This document shows, in pieces, positions 45,801-55,652 of a stretch of 64,000 bases of DNA. Origin of the DNA: Amyelois transitella (taxonomy: Eukaryota; Arthropoda; Insecta; Lepidoptera; Pyralidae); NCBI RefSeq assembly GCF_032362555.1, contig NC_083520.1, forward strand, positions 9,052,001 through 9,116,000. Reading direction: 5' to 3'. The notes under the pieces are model-generated. The model did no database searches. It was not told the origin of the DNA and saw only the letters and a program-made list of their open reading frames with translations. Position 1 is the first letter of the stretch, and every line of letters begins with the position of its first letter. The translations under genes and the position numbers were made by a program.

Positions 45801-47400
45801 ACCCGAGGCGCGACATTAGATCATGACCTTGGATAAGTTCAGGTCTTCACACGAAGCGACTCCCGTCTGACTTCCTTAACCTTTGCAGGGGAACCTAATA
45901 CATGTTGGATCATGTTATATCACTACATAGTATAAAACAAAGTCGCCCATTTTGTCTGTAGTCCCTTCGTATGCATAAAACTTTAAAACTACGCAACGGA
46001 TTTTGATGCGGTTTTCACTAATAGAAAGAGTATTTTCTCCGACAGGTTTTTATATATAATTGAAATACATTGAAACTATATTAGCTGAGTTATAGCGATT
46101 TATGTCCAAGAAGTCAGAAAAAAAATCTAATTGAAGATTGCATTTGTGCGTGCGCCGCTTATACCGTTGGATACAAGTAAGAACAATGTATAGCAAAAAC
46201 ATTGGTCTTTATTACTTCTACAAAAAAGTCCGCGATGACATATATCCAGCTTTTTTATTTAAGTCACAAAAACTACTTTTCTGTATTAAAAAAACATTTA
46301 CTTCGTTGGGTGATGTTTAACTGGTGATATAACCAATAATACATATATCCTTATCAAAAAAAGTAAGTTCATCATCACGAGCATTTAATTTAGATTATTT
46401 TTGCAGTTTACAGTGTGTTATTTAGACATATAGTTTAAGAGATATCACGATATTAGTATTGCGGCACGGTACGGGCCGGCCGCGGCGGCGGGGGCAGCGT
46501 CCCTATAAAAACGGTACATAAAAAATAAATAATATTAAAAAGTAGGTACTACGACTTTGATCTATACATATAAGACAAAAAAAATCTGTACATTACTTAA
46601 ATATTTTTTCCAAAAACTGATAGGGGGGGCGATCAAAGAAGAGTCACAGAAACCAAAAAACATTTTAATATTTTAAACGCGGTTAAGGGAAAGAGAAGTT
46701 ATTGTGAATTGAAAATTAGTATCCAATATGTGTTGGTGCGTTGACTGTATTTGTCGAAGTAGCGGGATACACGCAAACGAAGTTGCGCGGGTCAGCTAGT
46801 TCATGATAAATTTGAGTGCGTTTGACCTCAATCTCCCTTATGGTAAGTAAGATGAGGCCTAAGGTGTACACGCAAGCTAAATTAGTGCCTATTCACTCTT
46901 GCCTTGAAAATCATCTCTAAAGACGCTGTCTTACTCGATCGTAATTATCTTATGAATGGTTTAATTTGAACCATGTACAAAATTTGTTACCTTTTCAAAG
47001 CAGATTAGGGGTCGTGGTGATTAAATGGTCTCCCCGTAACGATTTTAATAATAATAAAATATTATATACAATGTTTAATTTGATTATTTCTTTTTCGTTG
47101 CAGGTAGTTCAGTTCTCAGACTTGAATAAAACTATTGTAAAGTTCATGAGGCAGATCCTTTTAGCTATTATAATGAACGAGAATCTAGAATCTTCCTTAG
47201 AAGTCTTCTACAGGATATCCAAACCGCCGAAACTCCACATGTTCAGAGAAAGCCTCAAATTGTTCATTCAACATTTCTTGTTGAGAAACACTGGTAAAAA
47301 AACGGAAGTTTTAAGCGAAGAAGAAATGGCAACACTGAAGGAAAGAGCCCTGGAGGTCGATAAAATATTGACGATGCACGAATCTAAATTAAGATTTTAG
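36895..47400 (+). CDS. NOM1: Nucleolar MIF4G-domain protein NOM1 (Sgd1 homologue)
   Basis: Thirteen exons: 36895-37092, 37354-37582, 37992-38291, 38671-38993, 39297-39387, 40197-40409, 40972-41093, 41735-41931, 42889-43064, 43725-43906, 44837-45001, 45605-45736 and 47104-47400. They sum to 2625 nt and 874 aa; human NOM1 is about 860. The family acts in the nucleolus in 18S rRNA/pre-40S maturation and binds an eIF4A-like helicase. Order: a basic N-terminus (LRKQKRQEKK), a Lys-rich helix, acidic stretches rich in Asp/Glu/Ser (exons 3-4), the KGIYIPPHLR motif, the MIF4G repeat (about 375-600), the WWVVGSAW linker, RKQRMNTDVRRSIFCVIM, and the MA3 domain (about 675-790; LQHLGLRGQQEREIIHVLL). Intron 2 has minor-spliceosome signals. 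Decayed copies of exons 6 and 10 lie in neighbouring introns. Start: the first Met, with no longer frame upstream. Confidence 0.95.
37583..37991 (+). other. U12-type intron (NOM1 intron 2)
   Basis: The donor reads T/GTATCCTTTTT, matching the minor-spliceosome consensus RTATCCTTT. AAACTTAACT at 37971-37980 matches the U12 branch site (TTCCTTAACT type) and ends 11 bases before the exon. A GT-AG intron of phase 1, with a family-A fragment at 37650-37785. Confidence 0.88.
37650..37785 (+). repeat. Interspersed family A, 3' fragment, inside the U12-type intron
   Basis: From AGGCTAGCAACCTGTCACTA to TTATATGTATG. Confidence 0.8.
39650..39724 (+). pseudogene. Partial duplicate of NOM1 exon 6 (copy 0)
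   Basis: About 75 bp match exon 6 from ACTCAGTG to GGACCGACTGAACA with several substitutions, including a stop-creating change (TTGTTGATAG against TTGTGGGTAG). A Helitron follows directly. Confidence 0.85.
39725..40010 (+). mobile_element. Non-autonomous Helitron (Lep1 type), 286 bp
   Basis: Starts TCTATACTAATATTATAAAG and ends GCGGGCACAGCTAG, between A at 39724 and T at 40011. Removing it restores GAACATTATCCATATATAAA, which is exactly the junction sequence at 40171-40190 of the next tandem unit. Confidence 0.95.
40011..40175 (+). pseudogene. Partial duplicate of NOM1 exon 6 (copy 1), 165-bp unit
   Basis: Contains 21 bp of the intron 5 end with the same TTCCAG acceptor, then the first ~140 bases of exon 6 with a 15-nt in-frame deletion (loss of codons around TTIER). 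The frame stays open for about 45 codons and then leaves the exon after LDRL, running to a stop (ATATAA). There is no obvious splice donor at its end. Confidence 0.9.
40659..40912 (-). repeat. Interspersed family A in NOM1 intron 6
   Basis: Reversed copy from the CATACATACATATGATT tail to TTTTTATTGGAACC, with the GTGTGGTTCCC head partly lost. Confidence 0.85.
41265..41385 (+). repeat. Interspersed family A, 3' half
   Basis: GGAATCTCATGTCTATCATT... to GTATGTATGTAT in NOM1 intron 7. Confidence 0.75.
41484..41636 (-). repeat. Interspersed family A, 5' half, reversed
   Basis: Begins GATATGCCTATCAGTCTTGT and ends GGGAACCACACGGCA about 100 bp from the exon 8 acceptor. A family-D piece follows at 41640-41705. 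Confidence 0.8.
41957..42205 (-). repeat. tRNA-derived SINE, full length, reversed
   Basis: The head on the minus strand is tRNA-like, with an A box (GTGGCGCAGCGGTAG) and a B box (GGGTTCGAATCCC). It is followed by a ~170-bp body ending TTTGTCCCGTATATATTTAT. The head forms a plausible T-arm stem (GGGTTCGAATCCC is self-complementary). It lies in NOM1 intron 8. Confidence 0.92.
42393..42645 (+). repeat. tRNA-derived SINE, full length, forward
   Basis: Same family and intron as 41957-42205 but in the opposite orientation. The head is GACGGCCTCTGTGACGCAGC and the tail ends in an A-rich run. Confidence 0.92.
43171..43350 (+). repeat. Interspersed family B in NOM1 intron 9
   Basis: ATACATAAAATCACGCCTCT through CCAGGACGTCCTTAATTGGA, directly after a family-E fragment (43108-43170). 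Confidence 0.85.
43970..44063 (+). pseudogene. Partial duplicate of NOM1 exon 10
   Basis: About 95 bp match 43790-43886 of exon 10 (AAGAATGTGRAGYTRCCGCC, GACCAGAAGTTGT, ATGAATACGGACGTCAGG). The frame is broken by a TAA where the exon has TTGGAA (KLLELARK region). It starts about 64 bp after the real donor. Confidence 0.9.
44256..44505 (-). repeat. tRNA-derived SINE, full length, reversed
   Basis: Third complete copy, in NOM1 intron 10. The tRNA-like head carries a small duplication (TACTACGAGTAC) near the A box. Confidence 0.9.
44641..44712 (+). repeat. Interspersed family B, 5' fragment
   Basis: ACATAAAATCACGCCTCTTT to ACTTGCCACTCTTCC, then a TA-rich run. Confidence 0.8.
45035..45180 (-). 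repeat. Interspersed family A, partial
   Basis: Diverged reversed copy in NOM1 intron 11 (GGGGTGGTCAGAGC...AATTGAGATTCAAATAGTGA...CGTCGCCTAAAAG). Confidence 0.7.
45920..46799 (+). mobile_element. Non-autonomous Helitron, about 880 bp
   Basis: Begins TCACTACATAGTATAAAACA after an A and ends GCGCGGGTCAGCTAG before a T, the Helitron end pattern. There is a GC-rich patch at about 46470-46495. No helicase or Rep frame is present; the reading frame at 46138-46320 shows no match I recognise. Related 5' fragments lie in nmd introns 2 and 4. Confidence 0.72.
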
Positions 47401-49496
47401 TGTTTTTGTGTATAGTTATTATAAATATATTTTTATAAGAGTTTTAATGTGTTTTTTATACCTTTTTTATTATTAGCTAGACTTTTACTTGGGACTTCTT
47501 TGTTTGGTCCAAAAAAAAAGAAGTCTATGTTGCGCGAAGATTCAGTATATTTTGAGATTTTCAGCCCAGTAGTTCTGGGTTTATTCGTGACAAACACATT
47601 ATCTTTCCTCTTTATAATTTAAAAATACGGATGGAGTATTTATATCCGTGTGTACCCCCTTCCTTTATAATATAATTGTCATTATATTATATGAAAATTT
47701 GTTATAGTTTTCGTTGAGTTTCGTTAAAAAAACAAAAGACATTTTGCTGCTGGTTTTATGAACTCCTATTTGTAGAGAAATAATATTCATACACCCAATT
47801 TTACTAATTTTAATTTAATGTCTTCCTCATAAAACCAGGAGAAAGACACAAATAAATAATAATAGCAAACTATACTGCTTCACTTTTAAAATTATGTTTT
47901 AAATACTTGCCTCTAGTAATAATATGATAATTAAGATCACATCGTAAAATTGGAAATGCGTCACATTGTAACCGGTGCATTTGTCGATAACTCAAGTGTA
48001 ATCTTATCTTTATCGTCGAACTAATTATATGGGGTCGCGAGCCATTAAATGTTCAAACCTTAGATACGGAGTGAATTTATGTAAATAGTTTTTTTTTTTT
48101 AATTACTTTCTATGCTTCCTTTGCTAGGGGGTCTGTTCACGAACATTGATAATGCTTATGGCATCTCTTTTCTCCCTTTCTTCTAATCAGTGGTTAATCC
48201 AAAAGATAGAGAGAGAGGTAAGATAAAATATTAAGCCCTGGCAATGATCATGAAACTATGCGGGTGGTTGAAGAGAATTAAGAGGTGTATTTCTTCCCGC
48301 GTAAATTGTAAAAGTTAATCAAGGAAAATGACGGGAAAATGTTATTGGTGATAGGTTAGCAATCTGCTACAACTCTGAATTTTCAGCCATCATTTTTGTG
48401 CCATTTGACTCTGTCGACCGCGTTAGGGATAAAGACAAAAAAGGAAAGAAACATAGTTTGTAAATAAAGTGGCATGTTGTCCACGAAGTAAGTAGTTGCC
48501 ATCGCCACATATTTTTAAGACTAGAATCTACAAAGCAGTGTGTCACTACGGCTTCATGGCGCTGTATACATATAATGCAGGTATTTTATAAAGAATATAT
48601 GGAAAAACTATAAATAATATACAACACATTCCTAGACCATCAATAAAAAAAAACAAGACGCCCCTATACCGCTCCAGTATAACAATCTGTCAAATCTTTT
48701 TTTTTTTCTAAACCTGTTCTTTCTATGAATTATAACAAAAAGCGTCAAAGAGCGAGGTGGAAATCATTGAAGGAAGCCTATGTTCAACAGTGGACGTCCT
48801 ACGGCTGATATGATTATGACTATAGAGAAATAGAGAACCAAAAAGAATCTCGTTAATTTTCTTCCCTGCGAAATCTTCTATAAAAAAATTTCAAACCTTA
48901 ACTGAGCGATTTGGACTGTGCATTGTTATTTCTGTCAGTCAATGTATGCTTAAATACGTAAATAAAACATAACATGCTAAAAACTATTCAGCAATCGCTT
49001 AGACGATTATGATAACTAAACCCCGAAAATAAAAGTTAAATATAGCATTTACCCCTCGGTTTATAATATCAGACATAATTCACAAACAACGGGTCCCTAA
49101 AATTAGGGGTACAATTATGTGAAACAATTAATTTATGTGAACTTGGCTATTTATAATAACGAGCTTGTTAATTTGACAACGCTTTCGTATCTGTAAGTAG
49201 GTTTAGGGCGATAAGGAATAAGAGGCAAGCGGTATATTACGTAAGTAAAATTTTAAGCATAGCAAATCAGCAAATTGTTTGCATAACCCTGCTTGTTGCT
49301 TAGCCGTAAAAATCAGGAATGCGAAAAAATGTCTCATGCTTTCTTAGCTACACCCAAGGAGATTGAACCTATTGATTTTGTTAAATTGTACGGTACTTTT
49401 TCTTCTACTTACTATGTAGGTTTATCTTTTCAAAATGTTCCGAGACAGCGAAGAATACGACAAAATATATTCTTAAAAGTTATCATCCTGTAATAG

Positions 49497-49690
49497 GAGC
49501 GATGATTCGGCTCGACCGCCACTAAAGGGAAGATCTTCCGCCAGGCTAGGTGTTAATCCTGGGGAACCGCGGCTCGGATAGCATACCTACCTATATCCGT
49601 GAAAACTTTGCTTCCGCGATTTAGACTTTTCGCTGTTTTTTAACTGAAAGCGTCGCGTGATTGGTGTCCGCTACGCTTATGCCTTGCGCC
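49497..49690 (-). repeat. Interspersed family D, reversed
   Basis: GGAGCGATGATTCGGCTCGA through GAAGCGTCGCGTGAT-like sequence, the inverse of 29560-29785. Confidence 0.75.
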
Positions 49691-50794
49691 ACGATATTCA
49701 GTCCGAATGCAATCTACTCCTAAGCAGGAATTAATTAAAAAAGCTGTATTATCACGATGTTTATGTTTCCTATAATTTCCACTAAATGCGGTTGTTCATT
49801 TGGAACACAGCGTGGGGTGCACAGTTTTAGAATAGTGATCAAATATAATACGTAACTGTAAGAATATGAAACCGTAAATAAGTACTTTCACCAATCTATT
49901 TAGTTACTTCCTTGTTTAGATTACGTTAAGACTTATATAAATTCTCAAAGAAAGGCATAAAGCTCGCAATCTGTCACCATTTGAAATAAATATCAATTTC
50001 ATCATTAAGCCGTAAACGTGGCCTTTCACTTTTCACAACAGTTGAGCTCTGTCCACCCCGTATAGGATAAAGATGTACACATACATATGGTCACGTCTAT
50101 ATCCCTTGCAGGGTAGACAGAGCCAACAGTCTTGAAAAGACTGAATGGCCACGTTCAGCTATTTGATAAAGATGTGATTATATGTAAGCATGTTAGAAAG
50201 ACCTACCTACTTTTTTGATAACACTTCAAATTATATTTGGATACTAGGTTTGGTAACGAAGAAAAACATGCCGTGCCAGCTAAATCTCTTCCCGTTCAGA
50301 TTCAGAGAAAGTTGATCAAGGACTTTGGATAGGTTGACTGGAAGAGATCTCTTTATGGGAGAAGTCCGCCATCGCTAATGATTTGTTTAATTTTAACACT
50401 TTGTACTATTTTCTTGTTACTGTGTAAATTTCTATGCAATAAAGATATTACAAACTTTTTATTAAAAAAAAATACAACTAAAACGTAGACTAAGGAGAAA
50501 TTTAGAACAGGGGCACTACTTTACGATTATATTACCTCTTCTTTACACGATGGCCTGTCACAATCCGTATCTCAATTCCACCATGAGGCCAACCAGTTAA
50601 ACGAGACCTTGTGGTCTTGTGTCTAATGACTATTGGCTCTGTCTACCCTAAATCCCTTAAAGGTATAACGTCGTGATATGAATTAAAAATTTGTTGTAAA
50701 ATGTAATAAGAGCTATGAATAAAAAGAAGAAAAAATGTTTTCCTGGCTTTTAGTGCAATCGCCAGAGAAGAACGAAGATTCATTCATTCGTTCA

Positions 50795-51026
50795 AATCAC
50801 GTCTATATCCCTTGTTGGGCAGATAGAGCCAGCAGCCTTGAAAGACTGGTAGGCCACGTTCAGATGTTAGGCTTCACGATAGAATTGAGATTCAAAATCC
50901 TGACAGGTTGCTAGCCCATTGTCTAAAAGAAGAATCCCAAGTTTAACCTGTGTCTTAGTCGACTTTTACGACATCCATGGGAAGTGGTCCTCTTCTTTTT
51001 CTATTGGTGCCGGGAACCACGCCGCT
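50795..51026 (-). repeat. Interspersed family A, ending inside a hairpin
   Basis: Reversed copy whose GGTGCCGGGAACCAC head passes into the left arm of the perfect hairpin at 51011-51054 instead of the usual ACGGCA end. Confidence 0.8.
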
Positions 51027-51099
51027 TATTCTTAAATAAGCGGCGTGGTTCCCGAACACATTTTCATTTTATTTCTCTTAAGAAATAAAATGAAAATGT
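51011..51099. repeat. Two adjacent perfect hairpins with identical CTTA loops
   Basis: Hairpin 1: arms 51011-51030 and 51035-51054 (20 bp), loop CTTA. Hairpin 2: arms 51058-51076 and 51081-51099 (19 bp), loop CTTA. Hairpin 1 uses the end of a family-A repeat as one arm. Confidence 0.97.
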
Positions 51100-51273
51100 T
51101 TTCCGTTGACGTAAGAGAGGACAAAAGAGGGAAACGAGATGGAGGCTCCGCTTTCTATAGCTCGAGAAAAAAAATCCGATTAATGAAGTGGTAGGTACCT
51201 AATATATTAAGTAGGTTACGTACAATACTGCATCGATCATTCTACACGCCACTTATGTAAATAAAACAATGTA

Positions 51274-54200
51274 CCGTAAAATGTGGCAACATTACCATAT
51301 TTTTAGAAAGAAATCTATGTACTTTTTTGTCTATTAGACGCAAAGATATGAAACTTTTTCTAAACACTTATTATGCCTTTGTCTGACGTTTTTTGCTGTT
51401 TATATTACACAAAACTAACTAATTTAAGCTGTAGCCGTAAATTAAGAACGTGGGTAAAATTGACACATTTTTGGTAACTTTACCTATGCATTGTATTCCG
51501 TTATTATTGCGTACAAAATAATTCCCTAGGCAAAGATGACAATAAATTCGGCCGAGTTATTTAAACTAAACCAGAAAAGAAGAAAAATATGTTAAAAAGT
51601 GGTAACACTATCAACAGGTAAAGTTGCCAAAGGATTCATTGCAGTTTACATACAAATATGATTTGACTCATAGGGCTGTCAAAAAACGGGAACAAGTAAA
51701 CATTTTTTTCTGCAATATAATTAGATATATTAGATACATAAGATTATTATTTTGAAAAAGGGGAAAGCAATACGTATGTAAATGAAAAACAACAAAAATA
51801 CTTTTGTTTCTTTATTGTTAAATTAAAAGTGAATATAAAAATTGCACATTTTTGTACTTCTTAAGTACAAAAATTAATAGTAAAACAGTCTTAATCTCTT
51901 TTACTTATAAATTAATAAAGACTTTCTGAAAAATTAACTTCAACATAAAATTCAAAATTGTGACAAATGGCCTTAAAAAAATTAATCTTAAAAACTATAG
52001 GGTTCGAAGATTAAATGGCACGACTTACAGAGGACAAAACCAATTAAAATTTAATCAAAATAAATATTATCTTCCTCGTTCATAAGAACATATTTTTCAG
52101 GATATTCTGATATTTGTAATAATTGAACAGATTTTACTATAGAATCTTCTGGCAGATAATTATCTTCATCCGCTTTTTTAGGCATAACAAACAGAATACC
52201 ATCCTTCATGCGTGTTATTTTATAGTACGAAACTGAATATTTTTTTTCATGTCTATTAACATGCTTGATTATGCCGACGAAATACTTCCATTTTCGTGAA
52301 TAATATCTTGCTAAGATTGTGTCTCCTTCAGCCCAGCTAACTCCATCATTCTCGATCTTTTTCTGTACTTTTATCTTTTTCTCTTCTGATTCACCCACTT
52401 TTGTCTTTAAAAATTCATTTTTATTTATATAATTCTTAGTCTCAGTATCATTTTGTGTGATTTTCTTTTTTGTATATTTCTGTTGTCCTGTCTCAAAGCC
52501 ATTTTCTATTTCTTTCTGTTTCTCTGTGGGATCATTAAAATTTTTTGCATTCTTCTCTTTTTCTTTCTTAGTTTCACTCTCTGTTTCTTTCTCTGTGTAA
52601 TCATTGCCTGTCATTTCTTTTTTCTTTTTTGTGTCTTTTTGTTCTTCTTCCGCAGTTTCATTTTCTGTGTTATCTTGTTTCTCTTGTTTATCCTCTAAGT
52701 TTGCTGTCTCTTTTTCTGTGTTTATTTGATCTTCTTCATCATTATTTTGTTTTTCTAGATCTGTCTCAATTTTATTCTGCTTTATTTGATATTTATCTGT
52801 GTCATTATTGTTTTCCATGTATTCTATTTTTGCAATTTCATCAAATATTCTGCATTCAATTATGTCTATTCTTTTTTTTACATCATAATCAGTCTCATCA
52901 TCTAAATCTTCTAAGTCATATATTTCTATTTCACTGTGAACACTATATTCTGAATCTTCTGTGGTGGTCGACCCAATGTGCTTGCATTTTTTTGCCGGTT
53001 TTGTATTTTGTAAGTTTTTTTCTTTTAAAGAGCGCTTTCGTCGCTTAATTTGGTCTATAGTTGCTTCGTCTAATTCAATTGAATGTTCATCATGTGAAAT
53101 ATCATCTCCGCTTAAATTTCCACAAATTTTTACTTGGATAGCCGATAGTTTCCCACTGAACTCATCAATTTTTGTATCAAGTGTTTTTTCTTTGGATTTT
53201 ATCTGGGTTTTACGTGTCATTCTAGCATCAGGTATATATCCTTCTTCAGATACTATTAGGTCTAAGTCTTCTTTAGTTTTTGCTTCTTTTTCTAATCTAT
53301 TTTTCTTTTGTTTTTTGTTGTCCGTTTCAACTTGATTAAGCTCTGATGTAGTGATTGATTTTCCTGGCTGGACATTTAACTTTTTGTTTCTCCCTCTTTT
53401 TATTTCATTTGGTTTTCTGTTTTCTTTCAAATAATCAAGTAATGTTTGATCCACAGAAAAAATGGTCTCATCTGGAAGACATTCGGGAATTTTCTTATAC
53501 ACTTGTTGAGGATTGAATGGAACAATACCTGTCGCTCTAAATCCACTCACAACATTTTCTTTCTTTGTCATGTTAACTTCATCCATCACCTTTGCAAGTA
53601 GAGGTGGAAAATGAGACTTATTAAGCCCTGCTTGCTTCGGATTTTCTATCTTGTAAGTAGTTAAAATTTTTCGCCAAACCTTTTTCAAGGGGCCAAAGAA
53701 CGCTACATCCAGCGGTTGAGTCAGATGAGTCGAATTTGGTGGCAGAAGGACAAATCGAATATTATATTTTTCACACAATTCTATGACTTCCGAATTGATG
53801 TGGCTGGAAAGGTTATCGCCAATCACGACCTTTGGACCTTCTAGTTTTCGTGCCCAAGGCACAATTATGGTGTTAAACCAGTCAAGAAACGTTGTTGAAT
53901 CGAACCAACCACTTTTGGTTCGATTAAACCGCGCATTTTCAGGTCCTCCTTCGACCCATTGACACCACAAGCTCTCCGCTTTATATACAACGTATGGAGG
54001 CATCACTGATCCGTTGGCTGTACCTGCAAACATGACTGATATACAGCCCTTAGAACTGTTCATTACGCGTTCCGGATATTTAGTACCACGACGAAAAATA
54101 CATTTAGCAGAGCCGGGGTCGTCGGAGAAATTTGTCTCATCATAATTCACAATGTGCGTCGGAGGCACGTTTTCCAATACAGACTTTATATTATTGAAAA

Positions 54201-55650
54201 ACTGCTGAAATTCTGACAGAGTTTTTTCTGCTCTGGCCCTTTTGATGTTCTGCACTGCTCTCAGACTTAGTTTGTCGCGGTAGCGCTCAATAAAATTTTT
54301 TACCCACCATTCACCGGGCATTTTATCATGAAAAATATCGCTCCTATTATTTTTCTTTAAGTATTCATGGACCAGAATTCGGAGATCAAGTTGCGTCAGC
54401 GGAGCTCCGTAATCTGAGGCCACAATAAGAACTTTCACAAAGTTCAGTTCTTCTTCTGGCGATAACTTGAAGGGTGGCCCTGGTTTGTCGGAATGTTTCT
54501 TTTTTACTTTTTTTTCAATAGTTCTTCTTGGTATGCTAAAGGTTTTTTCGGCTTCGTAAGAAGTCATTCTTTTTGTTTCTACCATCTCAATAGCCAAGGC
54601 CATCATCTCATCGGTGTAATTTTTATAGGGCCTAGCCCCAAGCTTTTTTCTGTCTCTTTTTTTGGGGGGCATTCTGAAACAAAAAGATACTTACCAGATA
54701 AGCACACATAAGCATAAAGCATTCACAAAATCCCCGAAAAGCCTGAGGTCAAGAAACAAAAAATAAATAAAAATACACATAATAAGAGCATTTTTTCATT
54801 TAAAATTACTTTGTACTAATAGTTTTCCATCATTGTTTTGTTTTGTTTTTTGGGTGTGTTAGTGGCCAACACTGGTATCAGATTTTTTAGGCTGCCTAAT
54901 ACAATAATGACAGCCGGGACCAATGGCTTATACGAGCCTTCCGAAGCTCGGAGGAACTCAAGAAATTTGTATGCCACTTGTGGGCACCCACCCATGTGCA
55001 GACCACGCCCGGTGTCGCTTAATTTGCGAATGCGCACTCCCGTCGGGCCACCGAGCTCCTCATGAAAATAATCGAAGTTATTCAAGCACTTTTATGCGTT
55101 AGTAGCGCAGGATATTCATGTTATACACATACCTATATAAAAACAAAACATTCACACGTATCAAACAAAGCACGCATACATAGGTACATGAAATACCTAA
55201 TTTATGCCAACCCTAGCTGTAGGTAAAGTTACCACAAAGCAGTCGGTGTCAACTTTACCTAACCTCAAACAACATTACCTCTACCGATATTTCAATGAAA
55301 AAGAAAAGTAGCGATTAAACAATTAATCAGATGCAATCCCGACCATTTCCTACATGCAATATCAAAATAATACTCACCTCTTACAATTATTCTACGTTCT
55401 GAAGACACAATTTGACAAAAATTGTTGGACGACGCTTTCCCACGCCTTGACAATGAACAGCCATATTGAAATAATCGTCAGTGTTGCCAGTAAGAAAATT
55501 ATAAAAAATGTTTCCCTACGCTATTGAAAAAATACTACTATTTAAACTCCGTTTATTTAATTGCAATTTTTTAAGATAGGCAACTATAAGTAAAATACCT
55601 ACAATATGGAAATCTTGCCACGGGTTTGGTAATGTTGCCACATTTTACGG
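51274..55650 (-). mobile_element. Complete pogo-superfamily (Tc1/mariner-like) DNA transposon, 4377 bp
   Basis: Terminal inverted repeats of 24 bp are perfect: CCGTAAAATGTGGCAACATT + ACCA at 51274, and its inverse ending at 55650. TA dinucleotides flank both sides (51272-51273 and 55651-55652), the target duplication expected for this superfamily. Subterminal GGTAAAGTTRCCA motifs recur at 51471-51486 (inverted), 51617-51629, 55221-55234 and 55249-55260 (inverted). The transposase frame is intact, so the copy looks recent and potentially autonomous. Confidence 0.95.
52051..54672 (-). CDS. Pogo-type transposase, 873 aa, intact
   Basis: It cuts and pastes the surrounding element. Residues 15-60 are a pipsqueak-type helix-turn-helix (YTDEMMALAIEMV...YEAEKTFSIPRRTI) and 65-150 a second DNA-binding helical domain of the CENP-B/Tc5 kind. 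The DDE_1 catalytic core holds Asp178 (NYDETNF), Asp286 (VIGDNLSSH) and Asp322 (TQPLDVAFF), a DDD triad typical of pogo. Residues about 425-775 form an unusually long Lys/Glu/Asn-rich low-complexity tail. The last ~95 residues (GDTILARYYSRKWKYFVGII...) look like a small beta-barrel of Tudor-like type, which is inference only. Typical pogo transposases are about 500-600 aa, so the tail is the unusual part. No stop or frameshift is present. Confidence 0.93.
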   Translation of the reverse strand: MPPKKRDRKKLGARPYKNYTDEMMALAIEMVETKRMTSYEAEKTFSIPRRTIEKKVKKKHSDKPGPPFKLSPEEELNFVKVLIVASDYGAPLTQLDLRILVHEYLKKNNRSDIFHDKMPGEWWVKNFIERYRDKLSLRAVQNIKRARAEKTLSEFQQFFNNIKSVLENVPPTHIVNYDETNFSDDPGSAKCIFRRGTKYPERVMNSSKGCISVMFAGTANGSVMPPYVVYKAESLWCQWVEGGPENARFNRTKSGWFDSTTFLDWFNTIIVPWARKLEGPKVVIGDNLSSHINSEVIELCEKYNIRFVLLPPNSTHLTQPLDVAFFGPLKKVWRKILTTYKIENPKQAGLNKSHFPPLLAKVMDEVNMTKKENVVSGFRATGIVPFNPQQVYKKIPECLPDETIFSVDQTLLDYLKENRKPNEIKRGRNKKLNVQPGKSITTSELNQVETDNKKQKKNRLEKEAKTKEDLDLIVSEEGYIPDARMTRKTQIKSKEKTLDTKIDEFSGKLSAIQVKICGNLSGDDISHDEHSIELDEATIDQIKRRKRSLKEKNLQNTKPAKKCKHIGSTTTEDSEYSVHSEIEIYDLEDLDDETDYDVKKRIDIIECRIFDEIAKIEYMENNNDTDKYQIKQNKIETDLEKQNNDEEDQINTEKETANLEDKQEKQDNTENETAEEEQKDTKKKKEMTGNDYTEKETESETKKEKEKNAKNFNDPTEKQKEIENGFETGQQKYTKKKITQNDTETKNYINKNEFLKTKVGESEEKKIKVQKKIENDGVSWAEGDTILARYYSRKWKYFVGIIKHVNRHEKKYSVSYYKITRMKDGILFVMPKKADEDNYLPEDSIVKSVQLLQISEYPEKYVLMNEEDNIYFD

Positions 55651-55652
55651 TA

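Larger units (their letters stand above)
47401..51273. other. Intergenic region between NOM1 and the pogo element
   Basis: No gene is recognised. Contents: the NOM1 3' end (variant signal AATATA near 47425), a LINE-like 3' tail remnant near 48770-48830 (TTCAACAGTGGACGTCCTAC), an inverted family-D copy (49497-49690), family-A fragments (49950-50165, 50550-50680), a reversed family-A copy (50795-51026), and twin hairpins at 51011-51099. Confidence 0.6.

Noticed and set aside
46138-46320. 60-aa frame inside the 880-bp Helitron as a transposition gene
   Set aside because: Too short, with no Rep or helicase motif. The element is non-autonomous.
52453-53335. Phe/Leu/Ser-rich plus-strand frames
   Set aside because: Antisense shadows of the Lys/Glu-rich tail of the transposase.
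52051-54672. The transposase as a domesticated host gene
   Set aside because: Perfect inverted repeats with TA duplications and a lack of introns show it belongs to a mobile element. Domestication would need conservation evidence.
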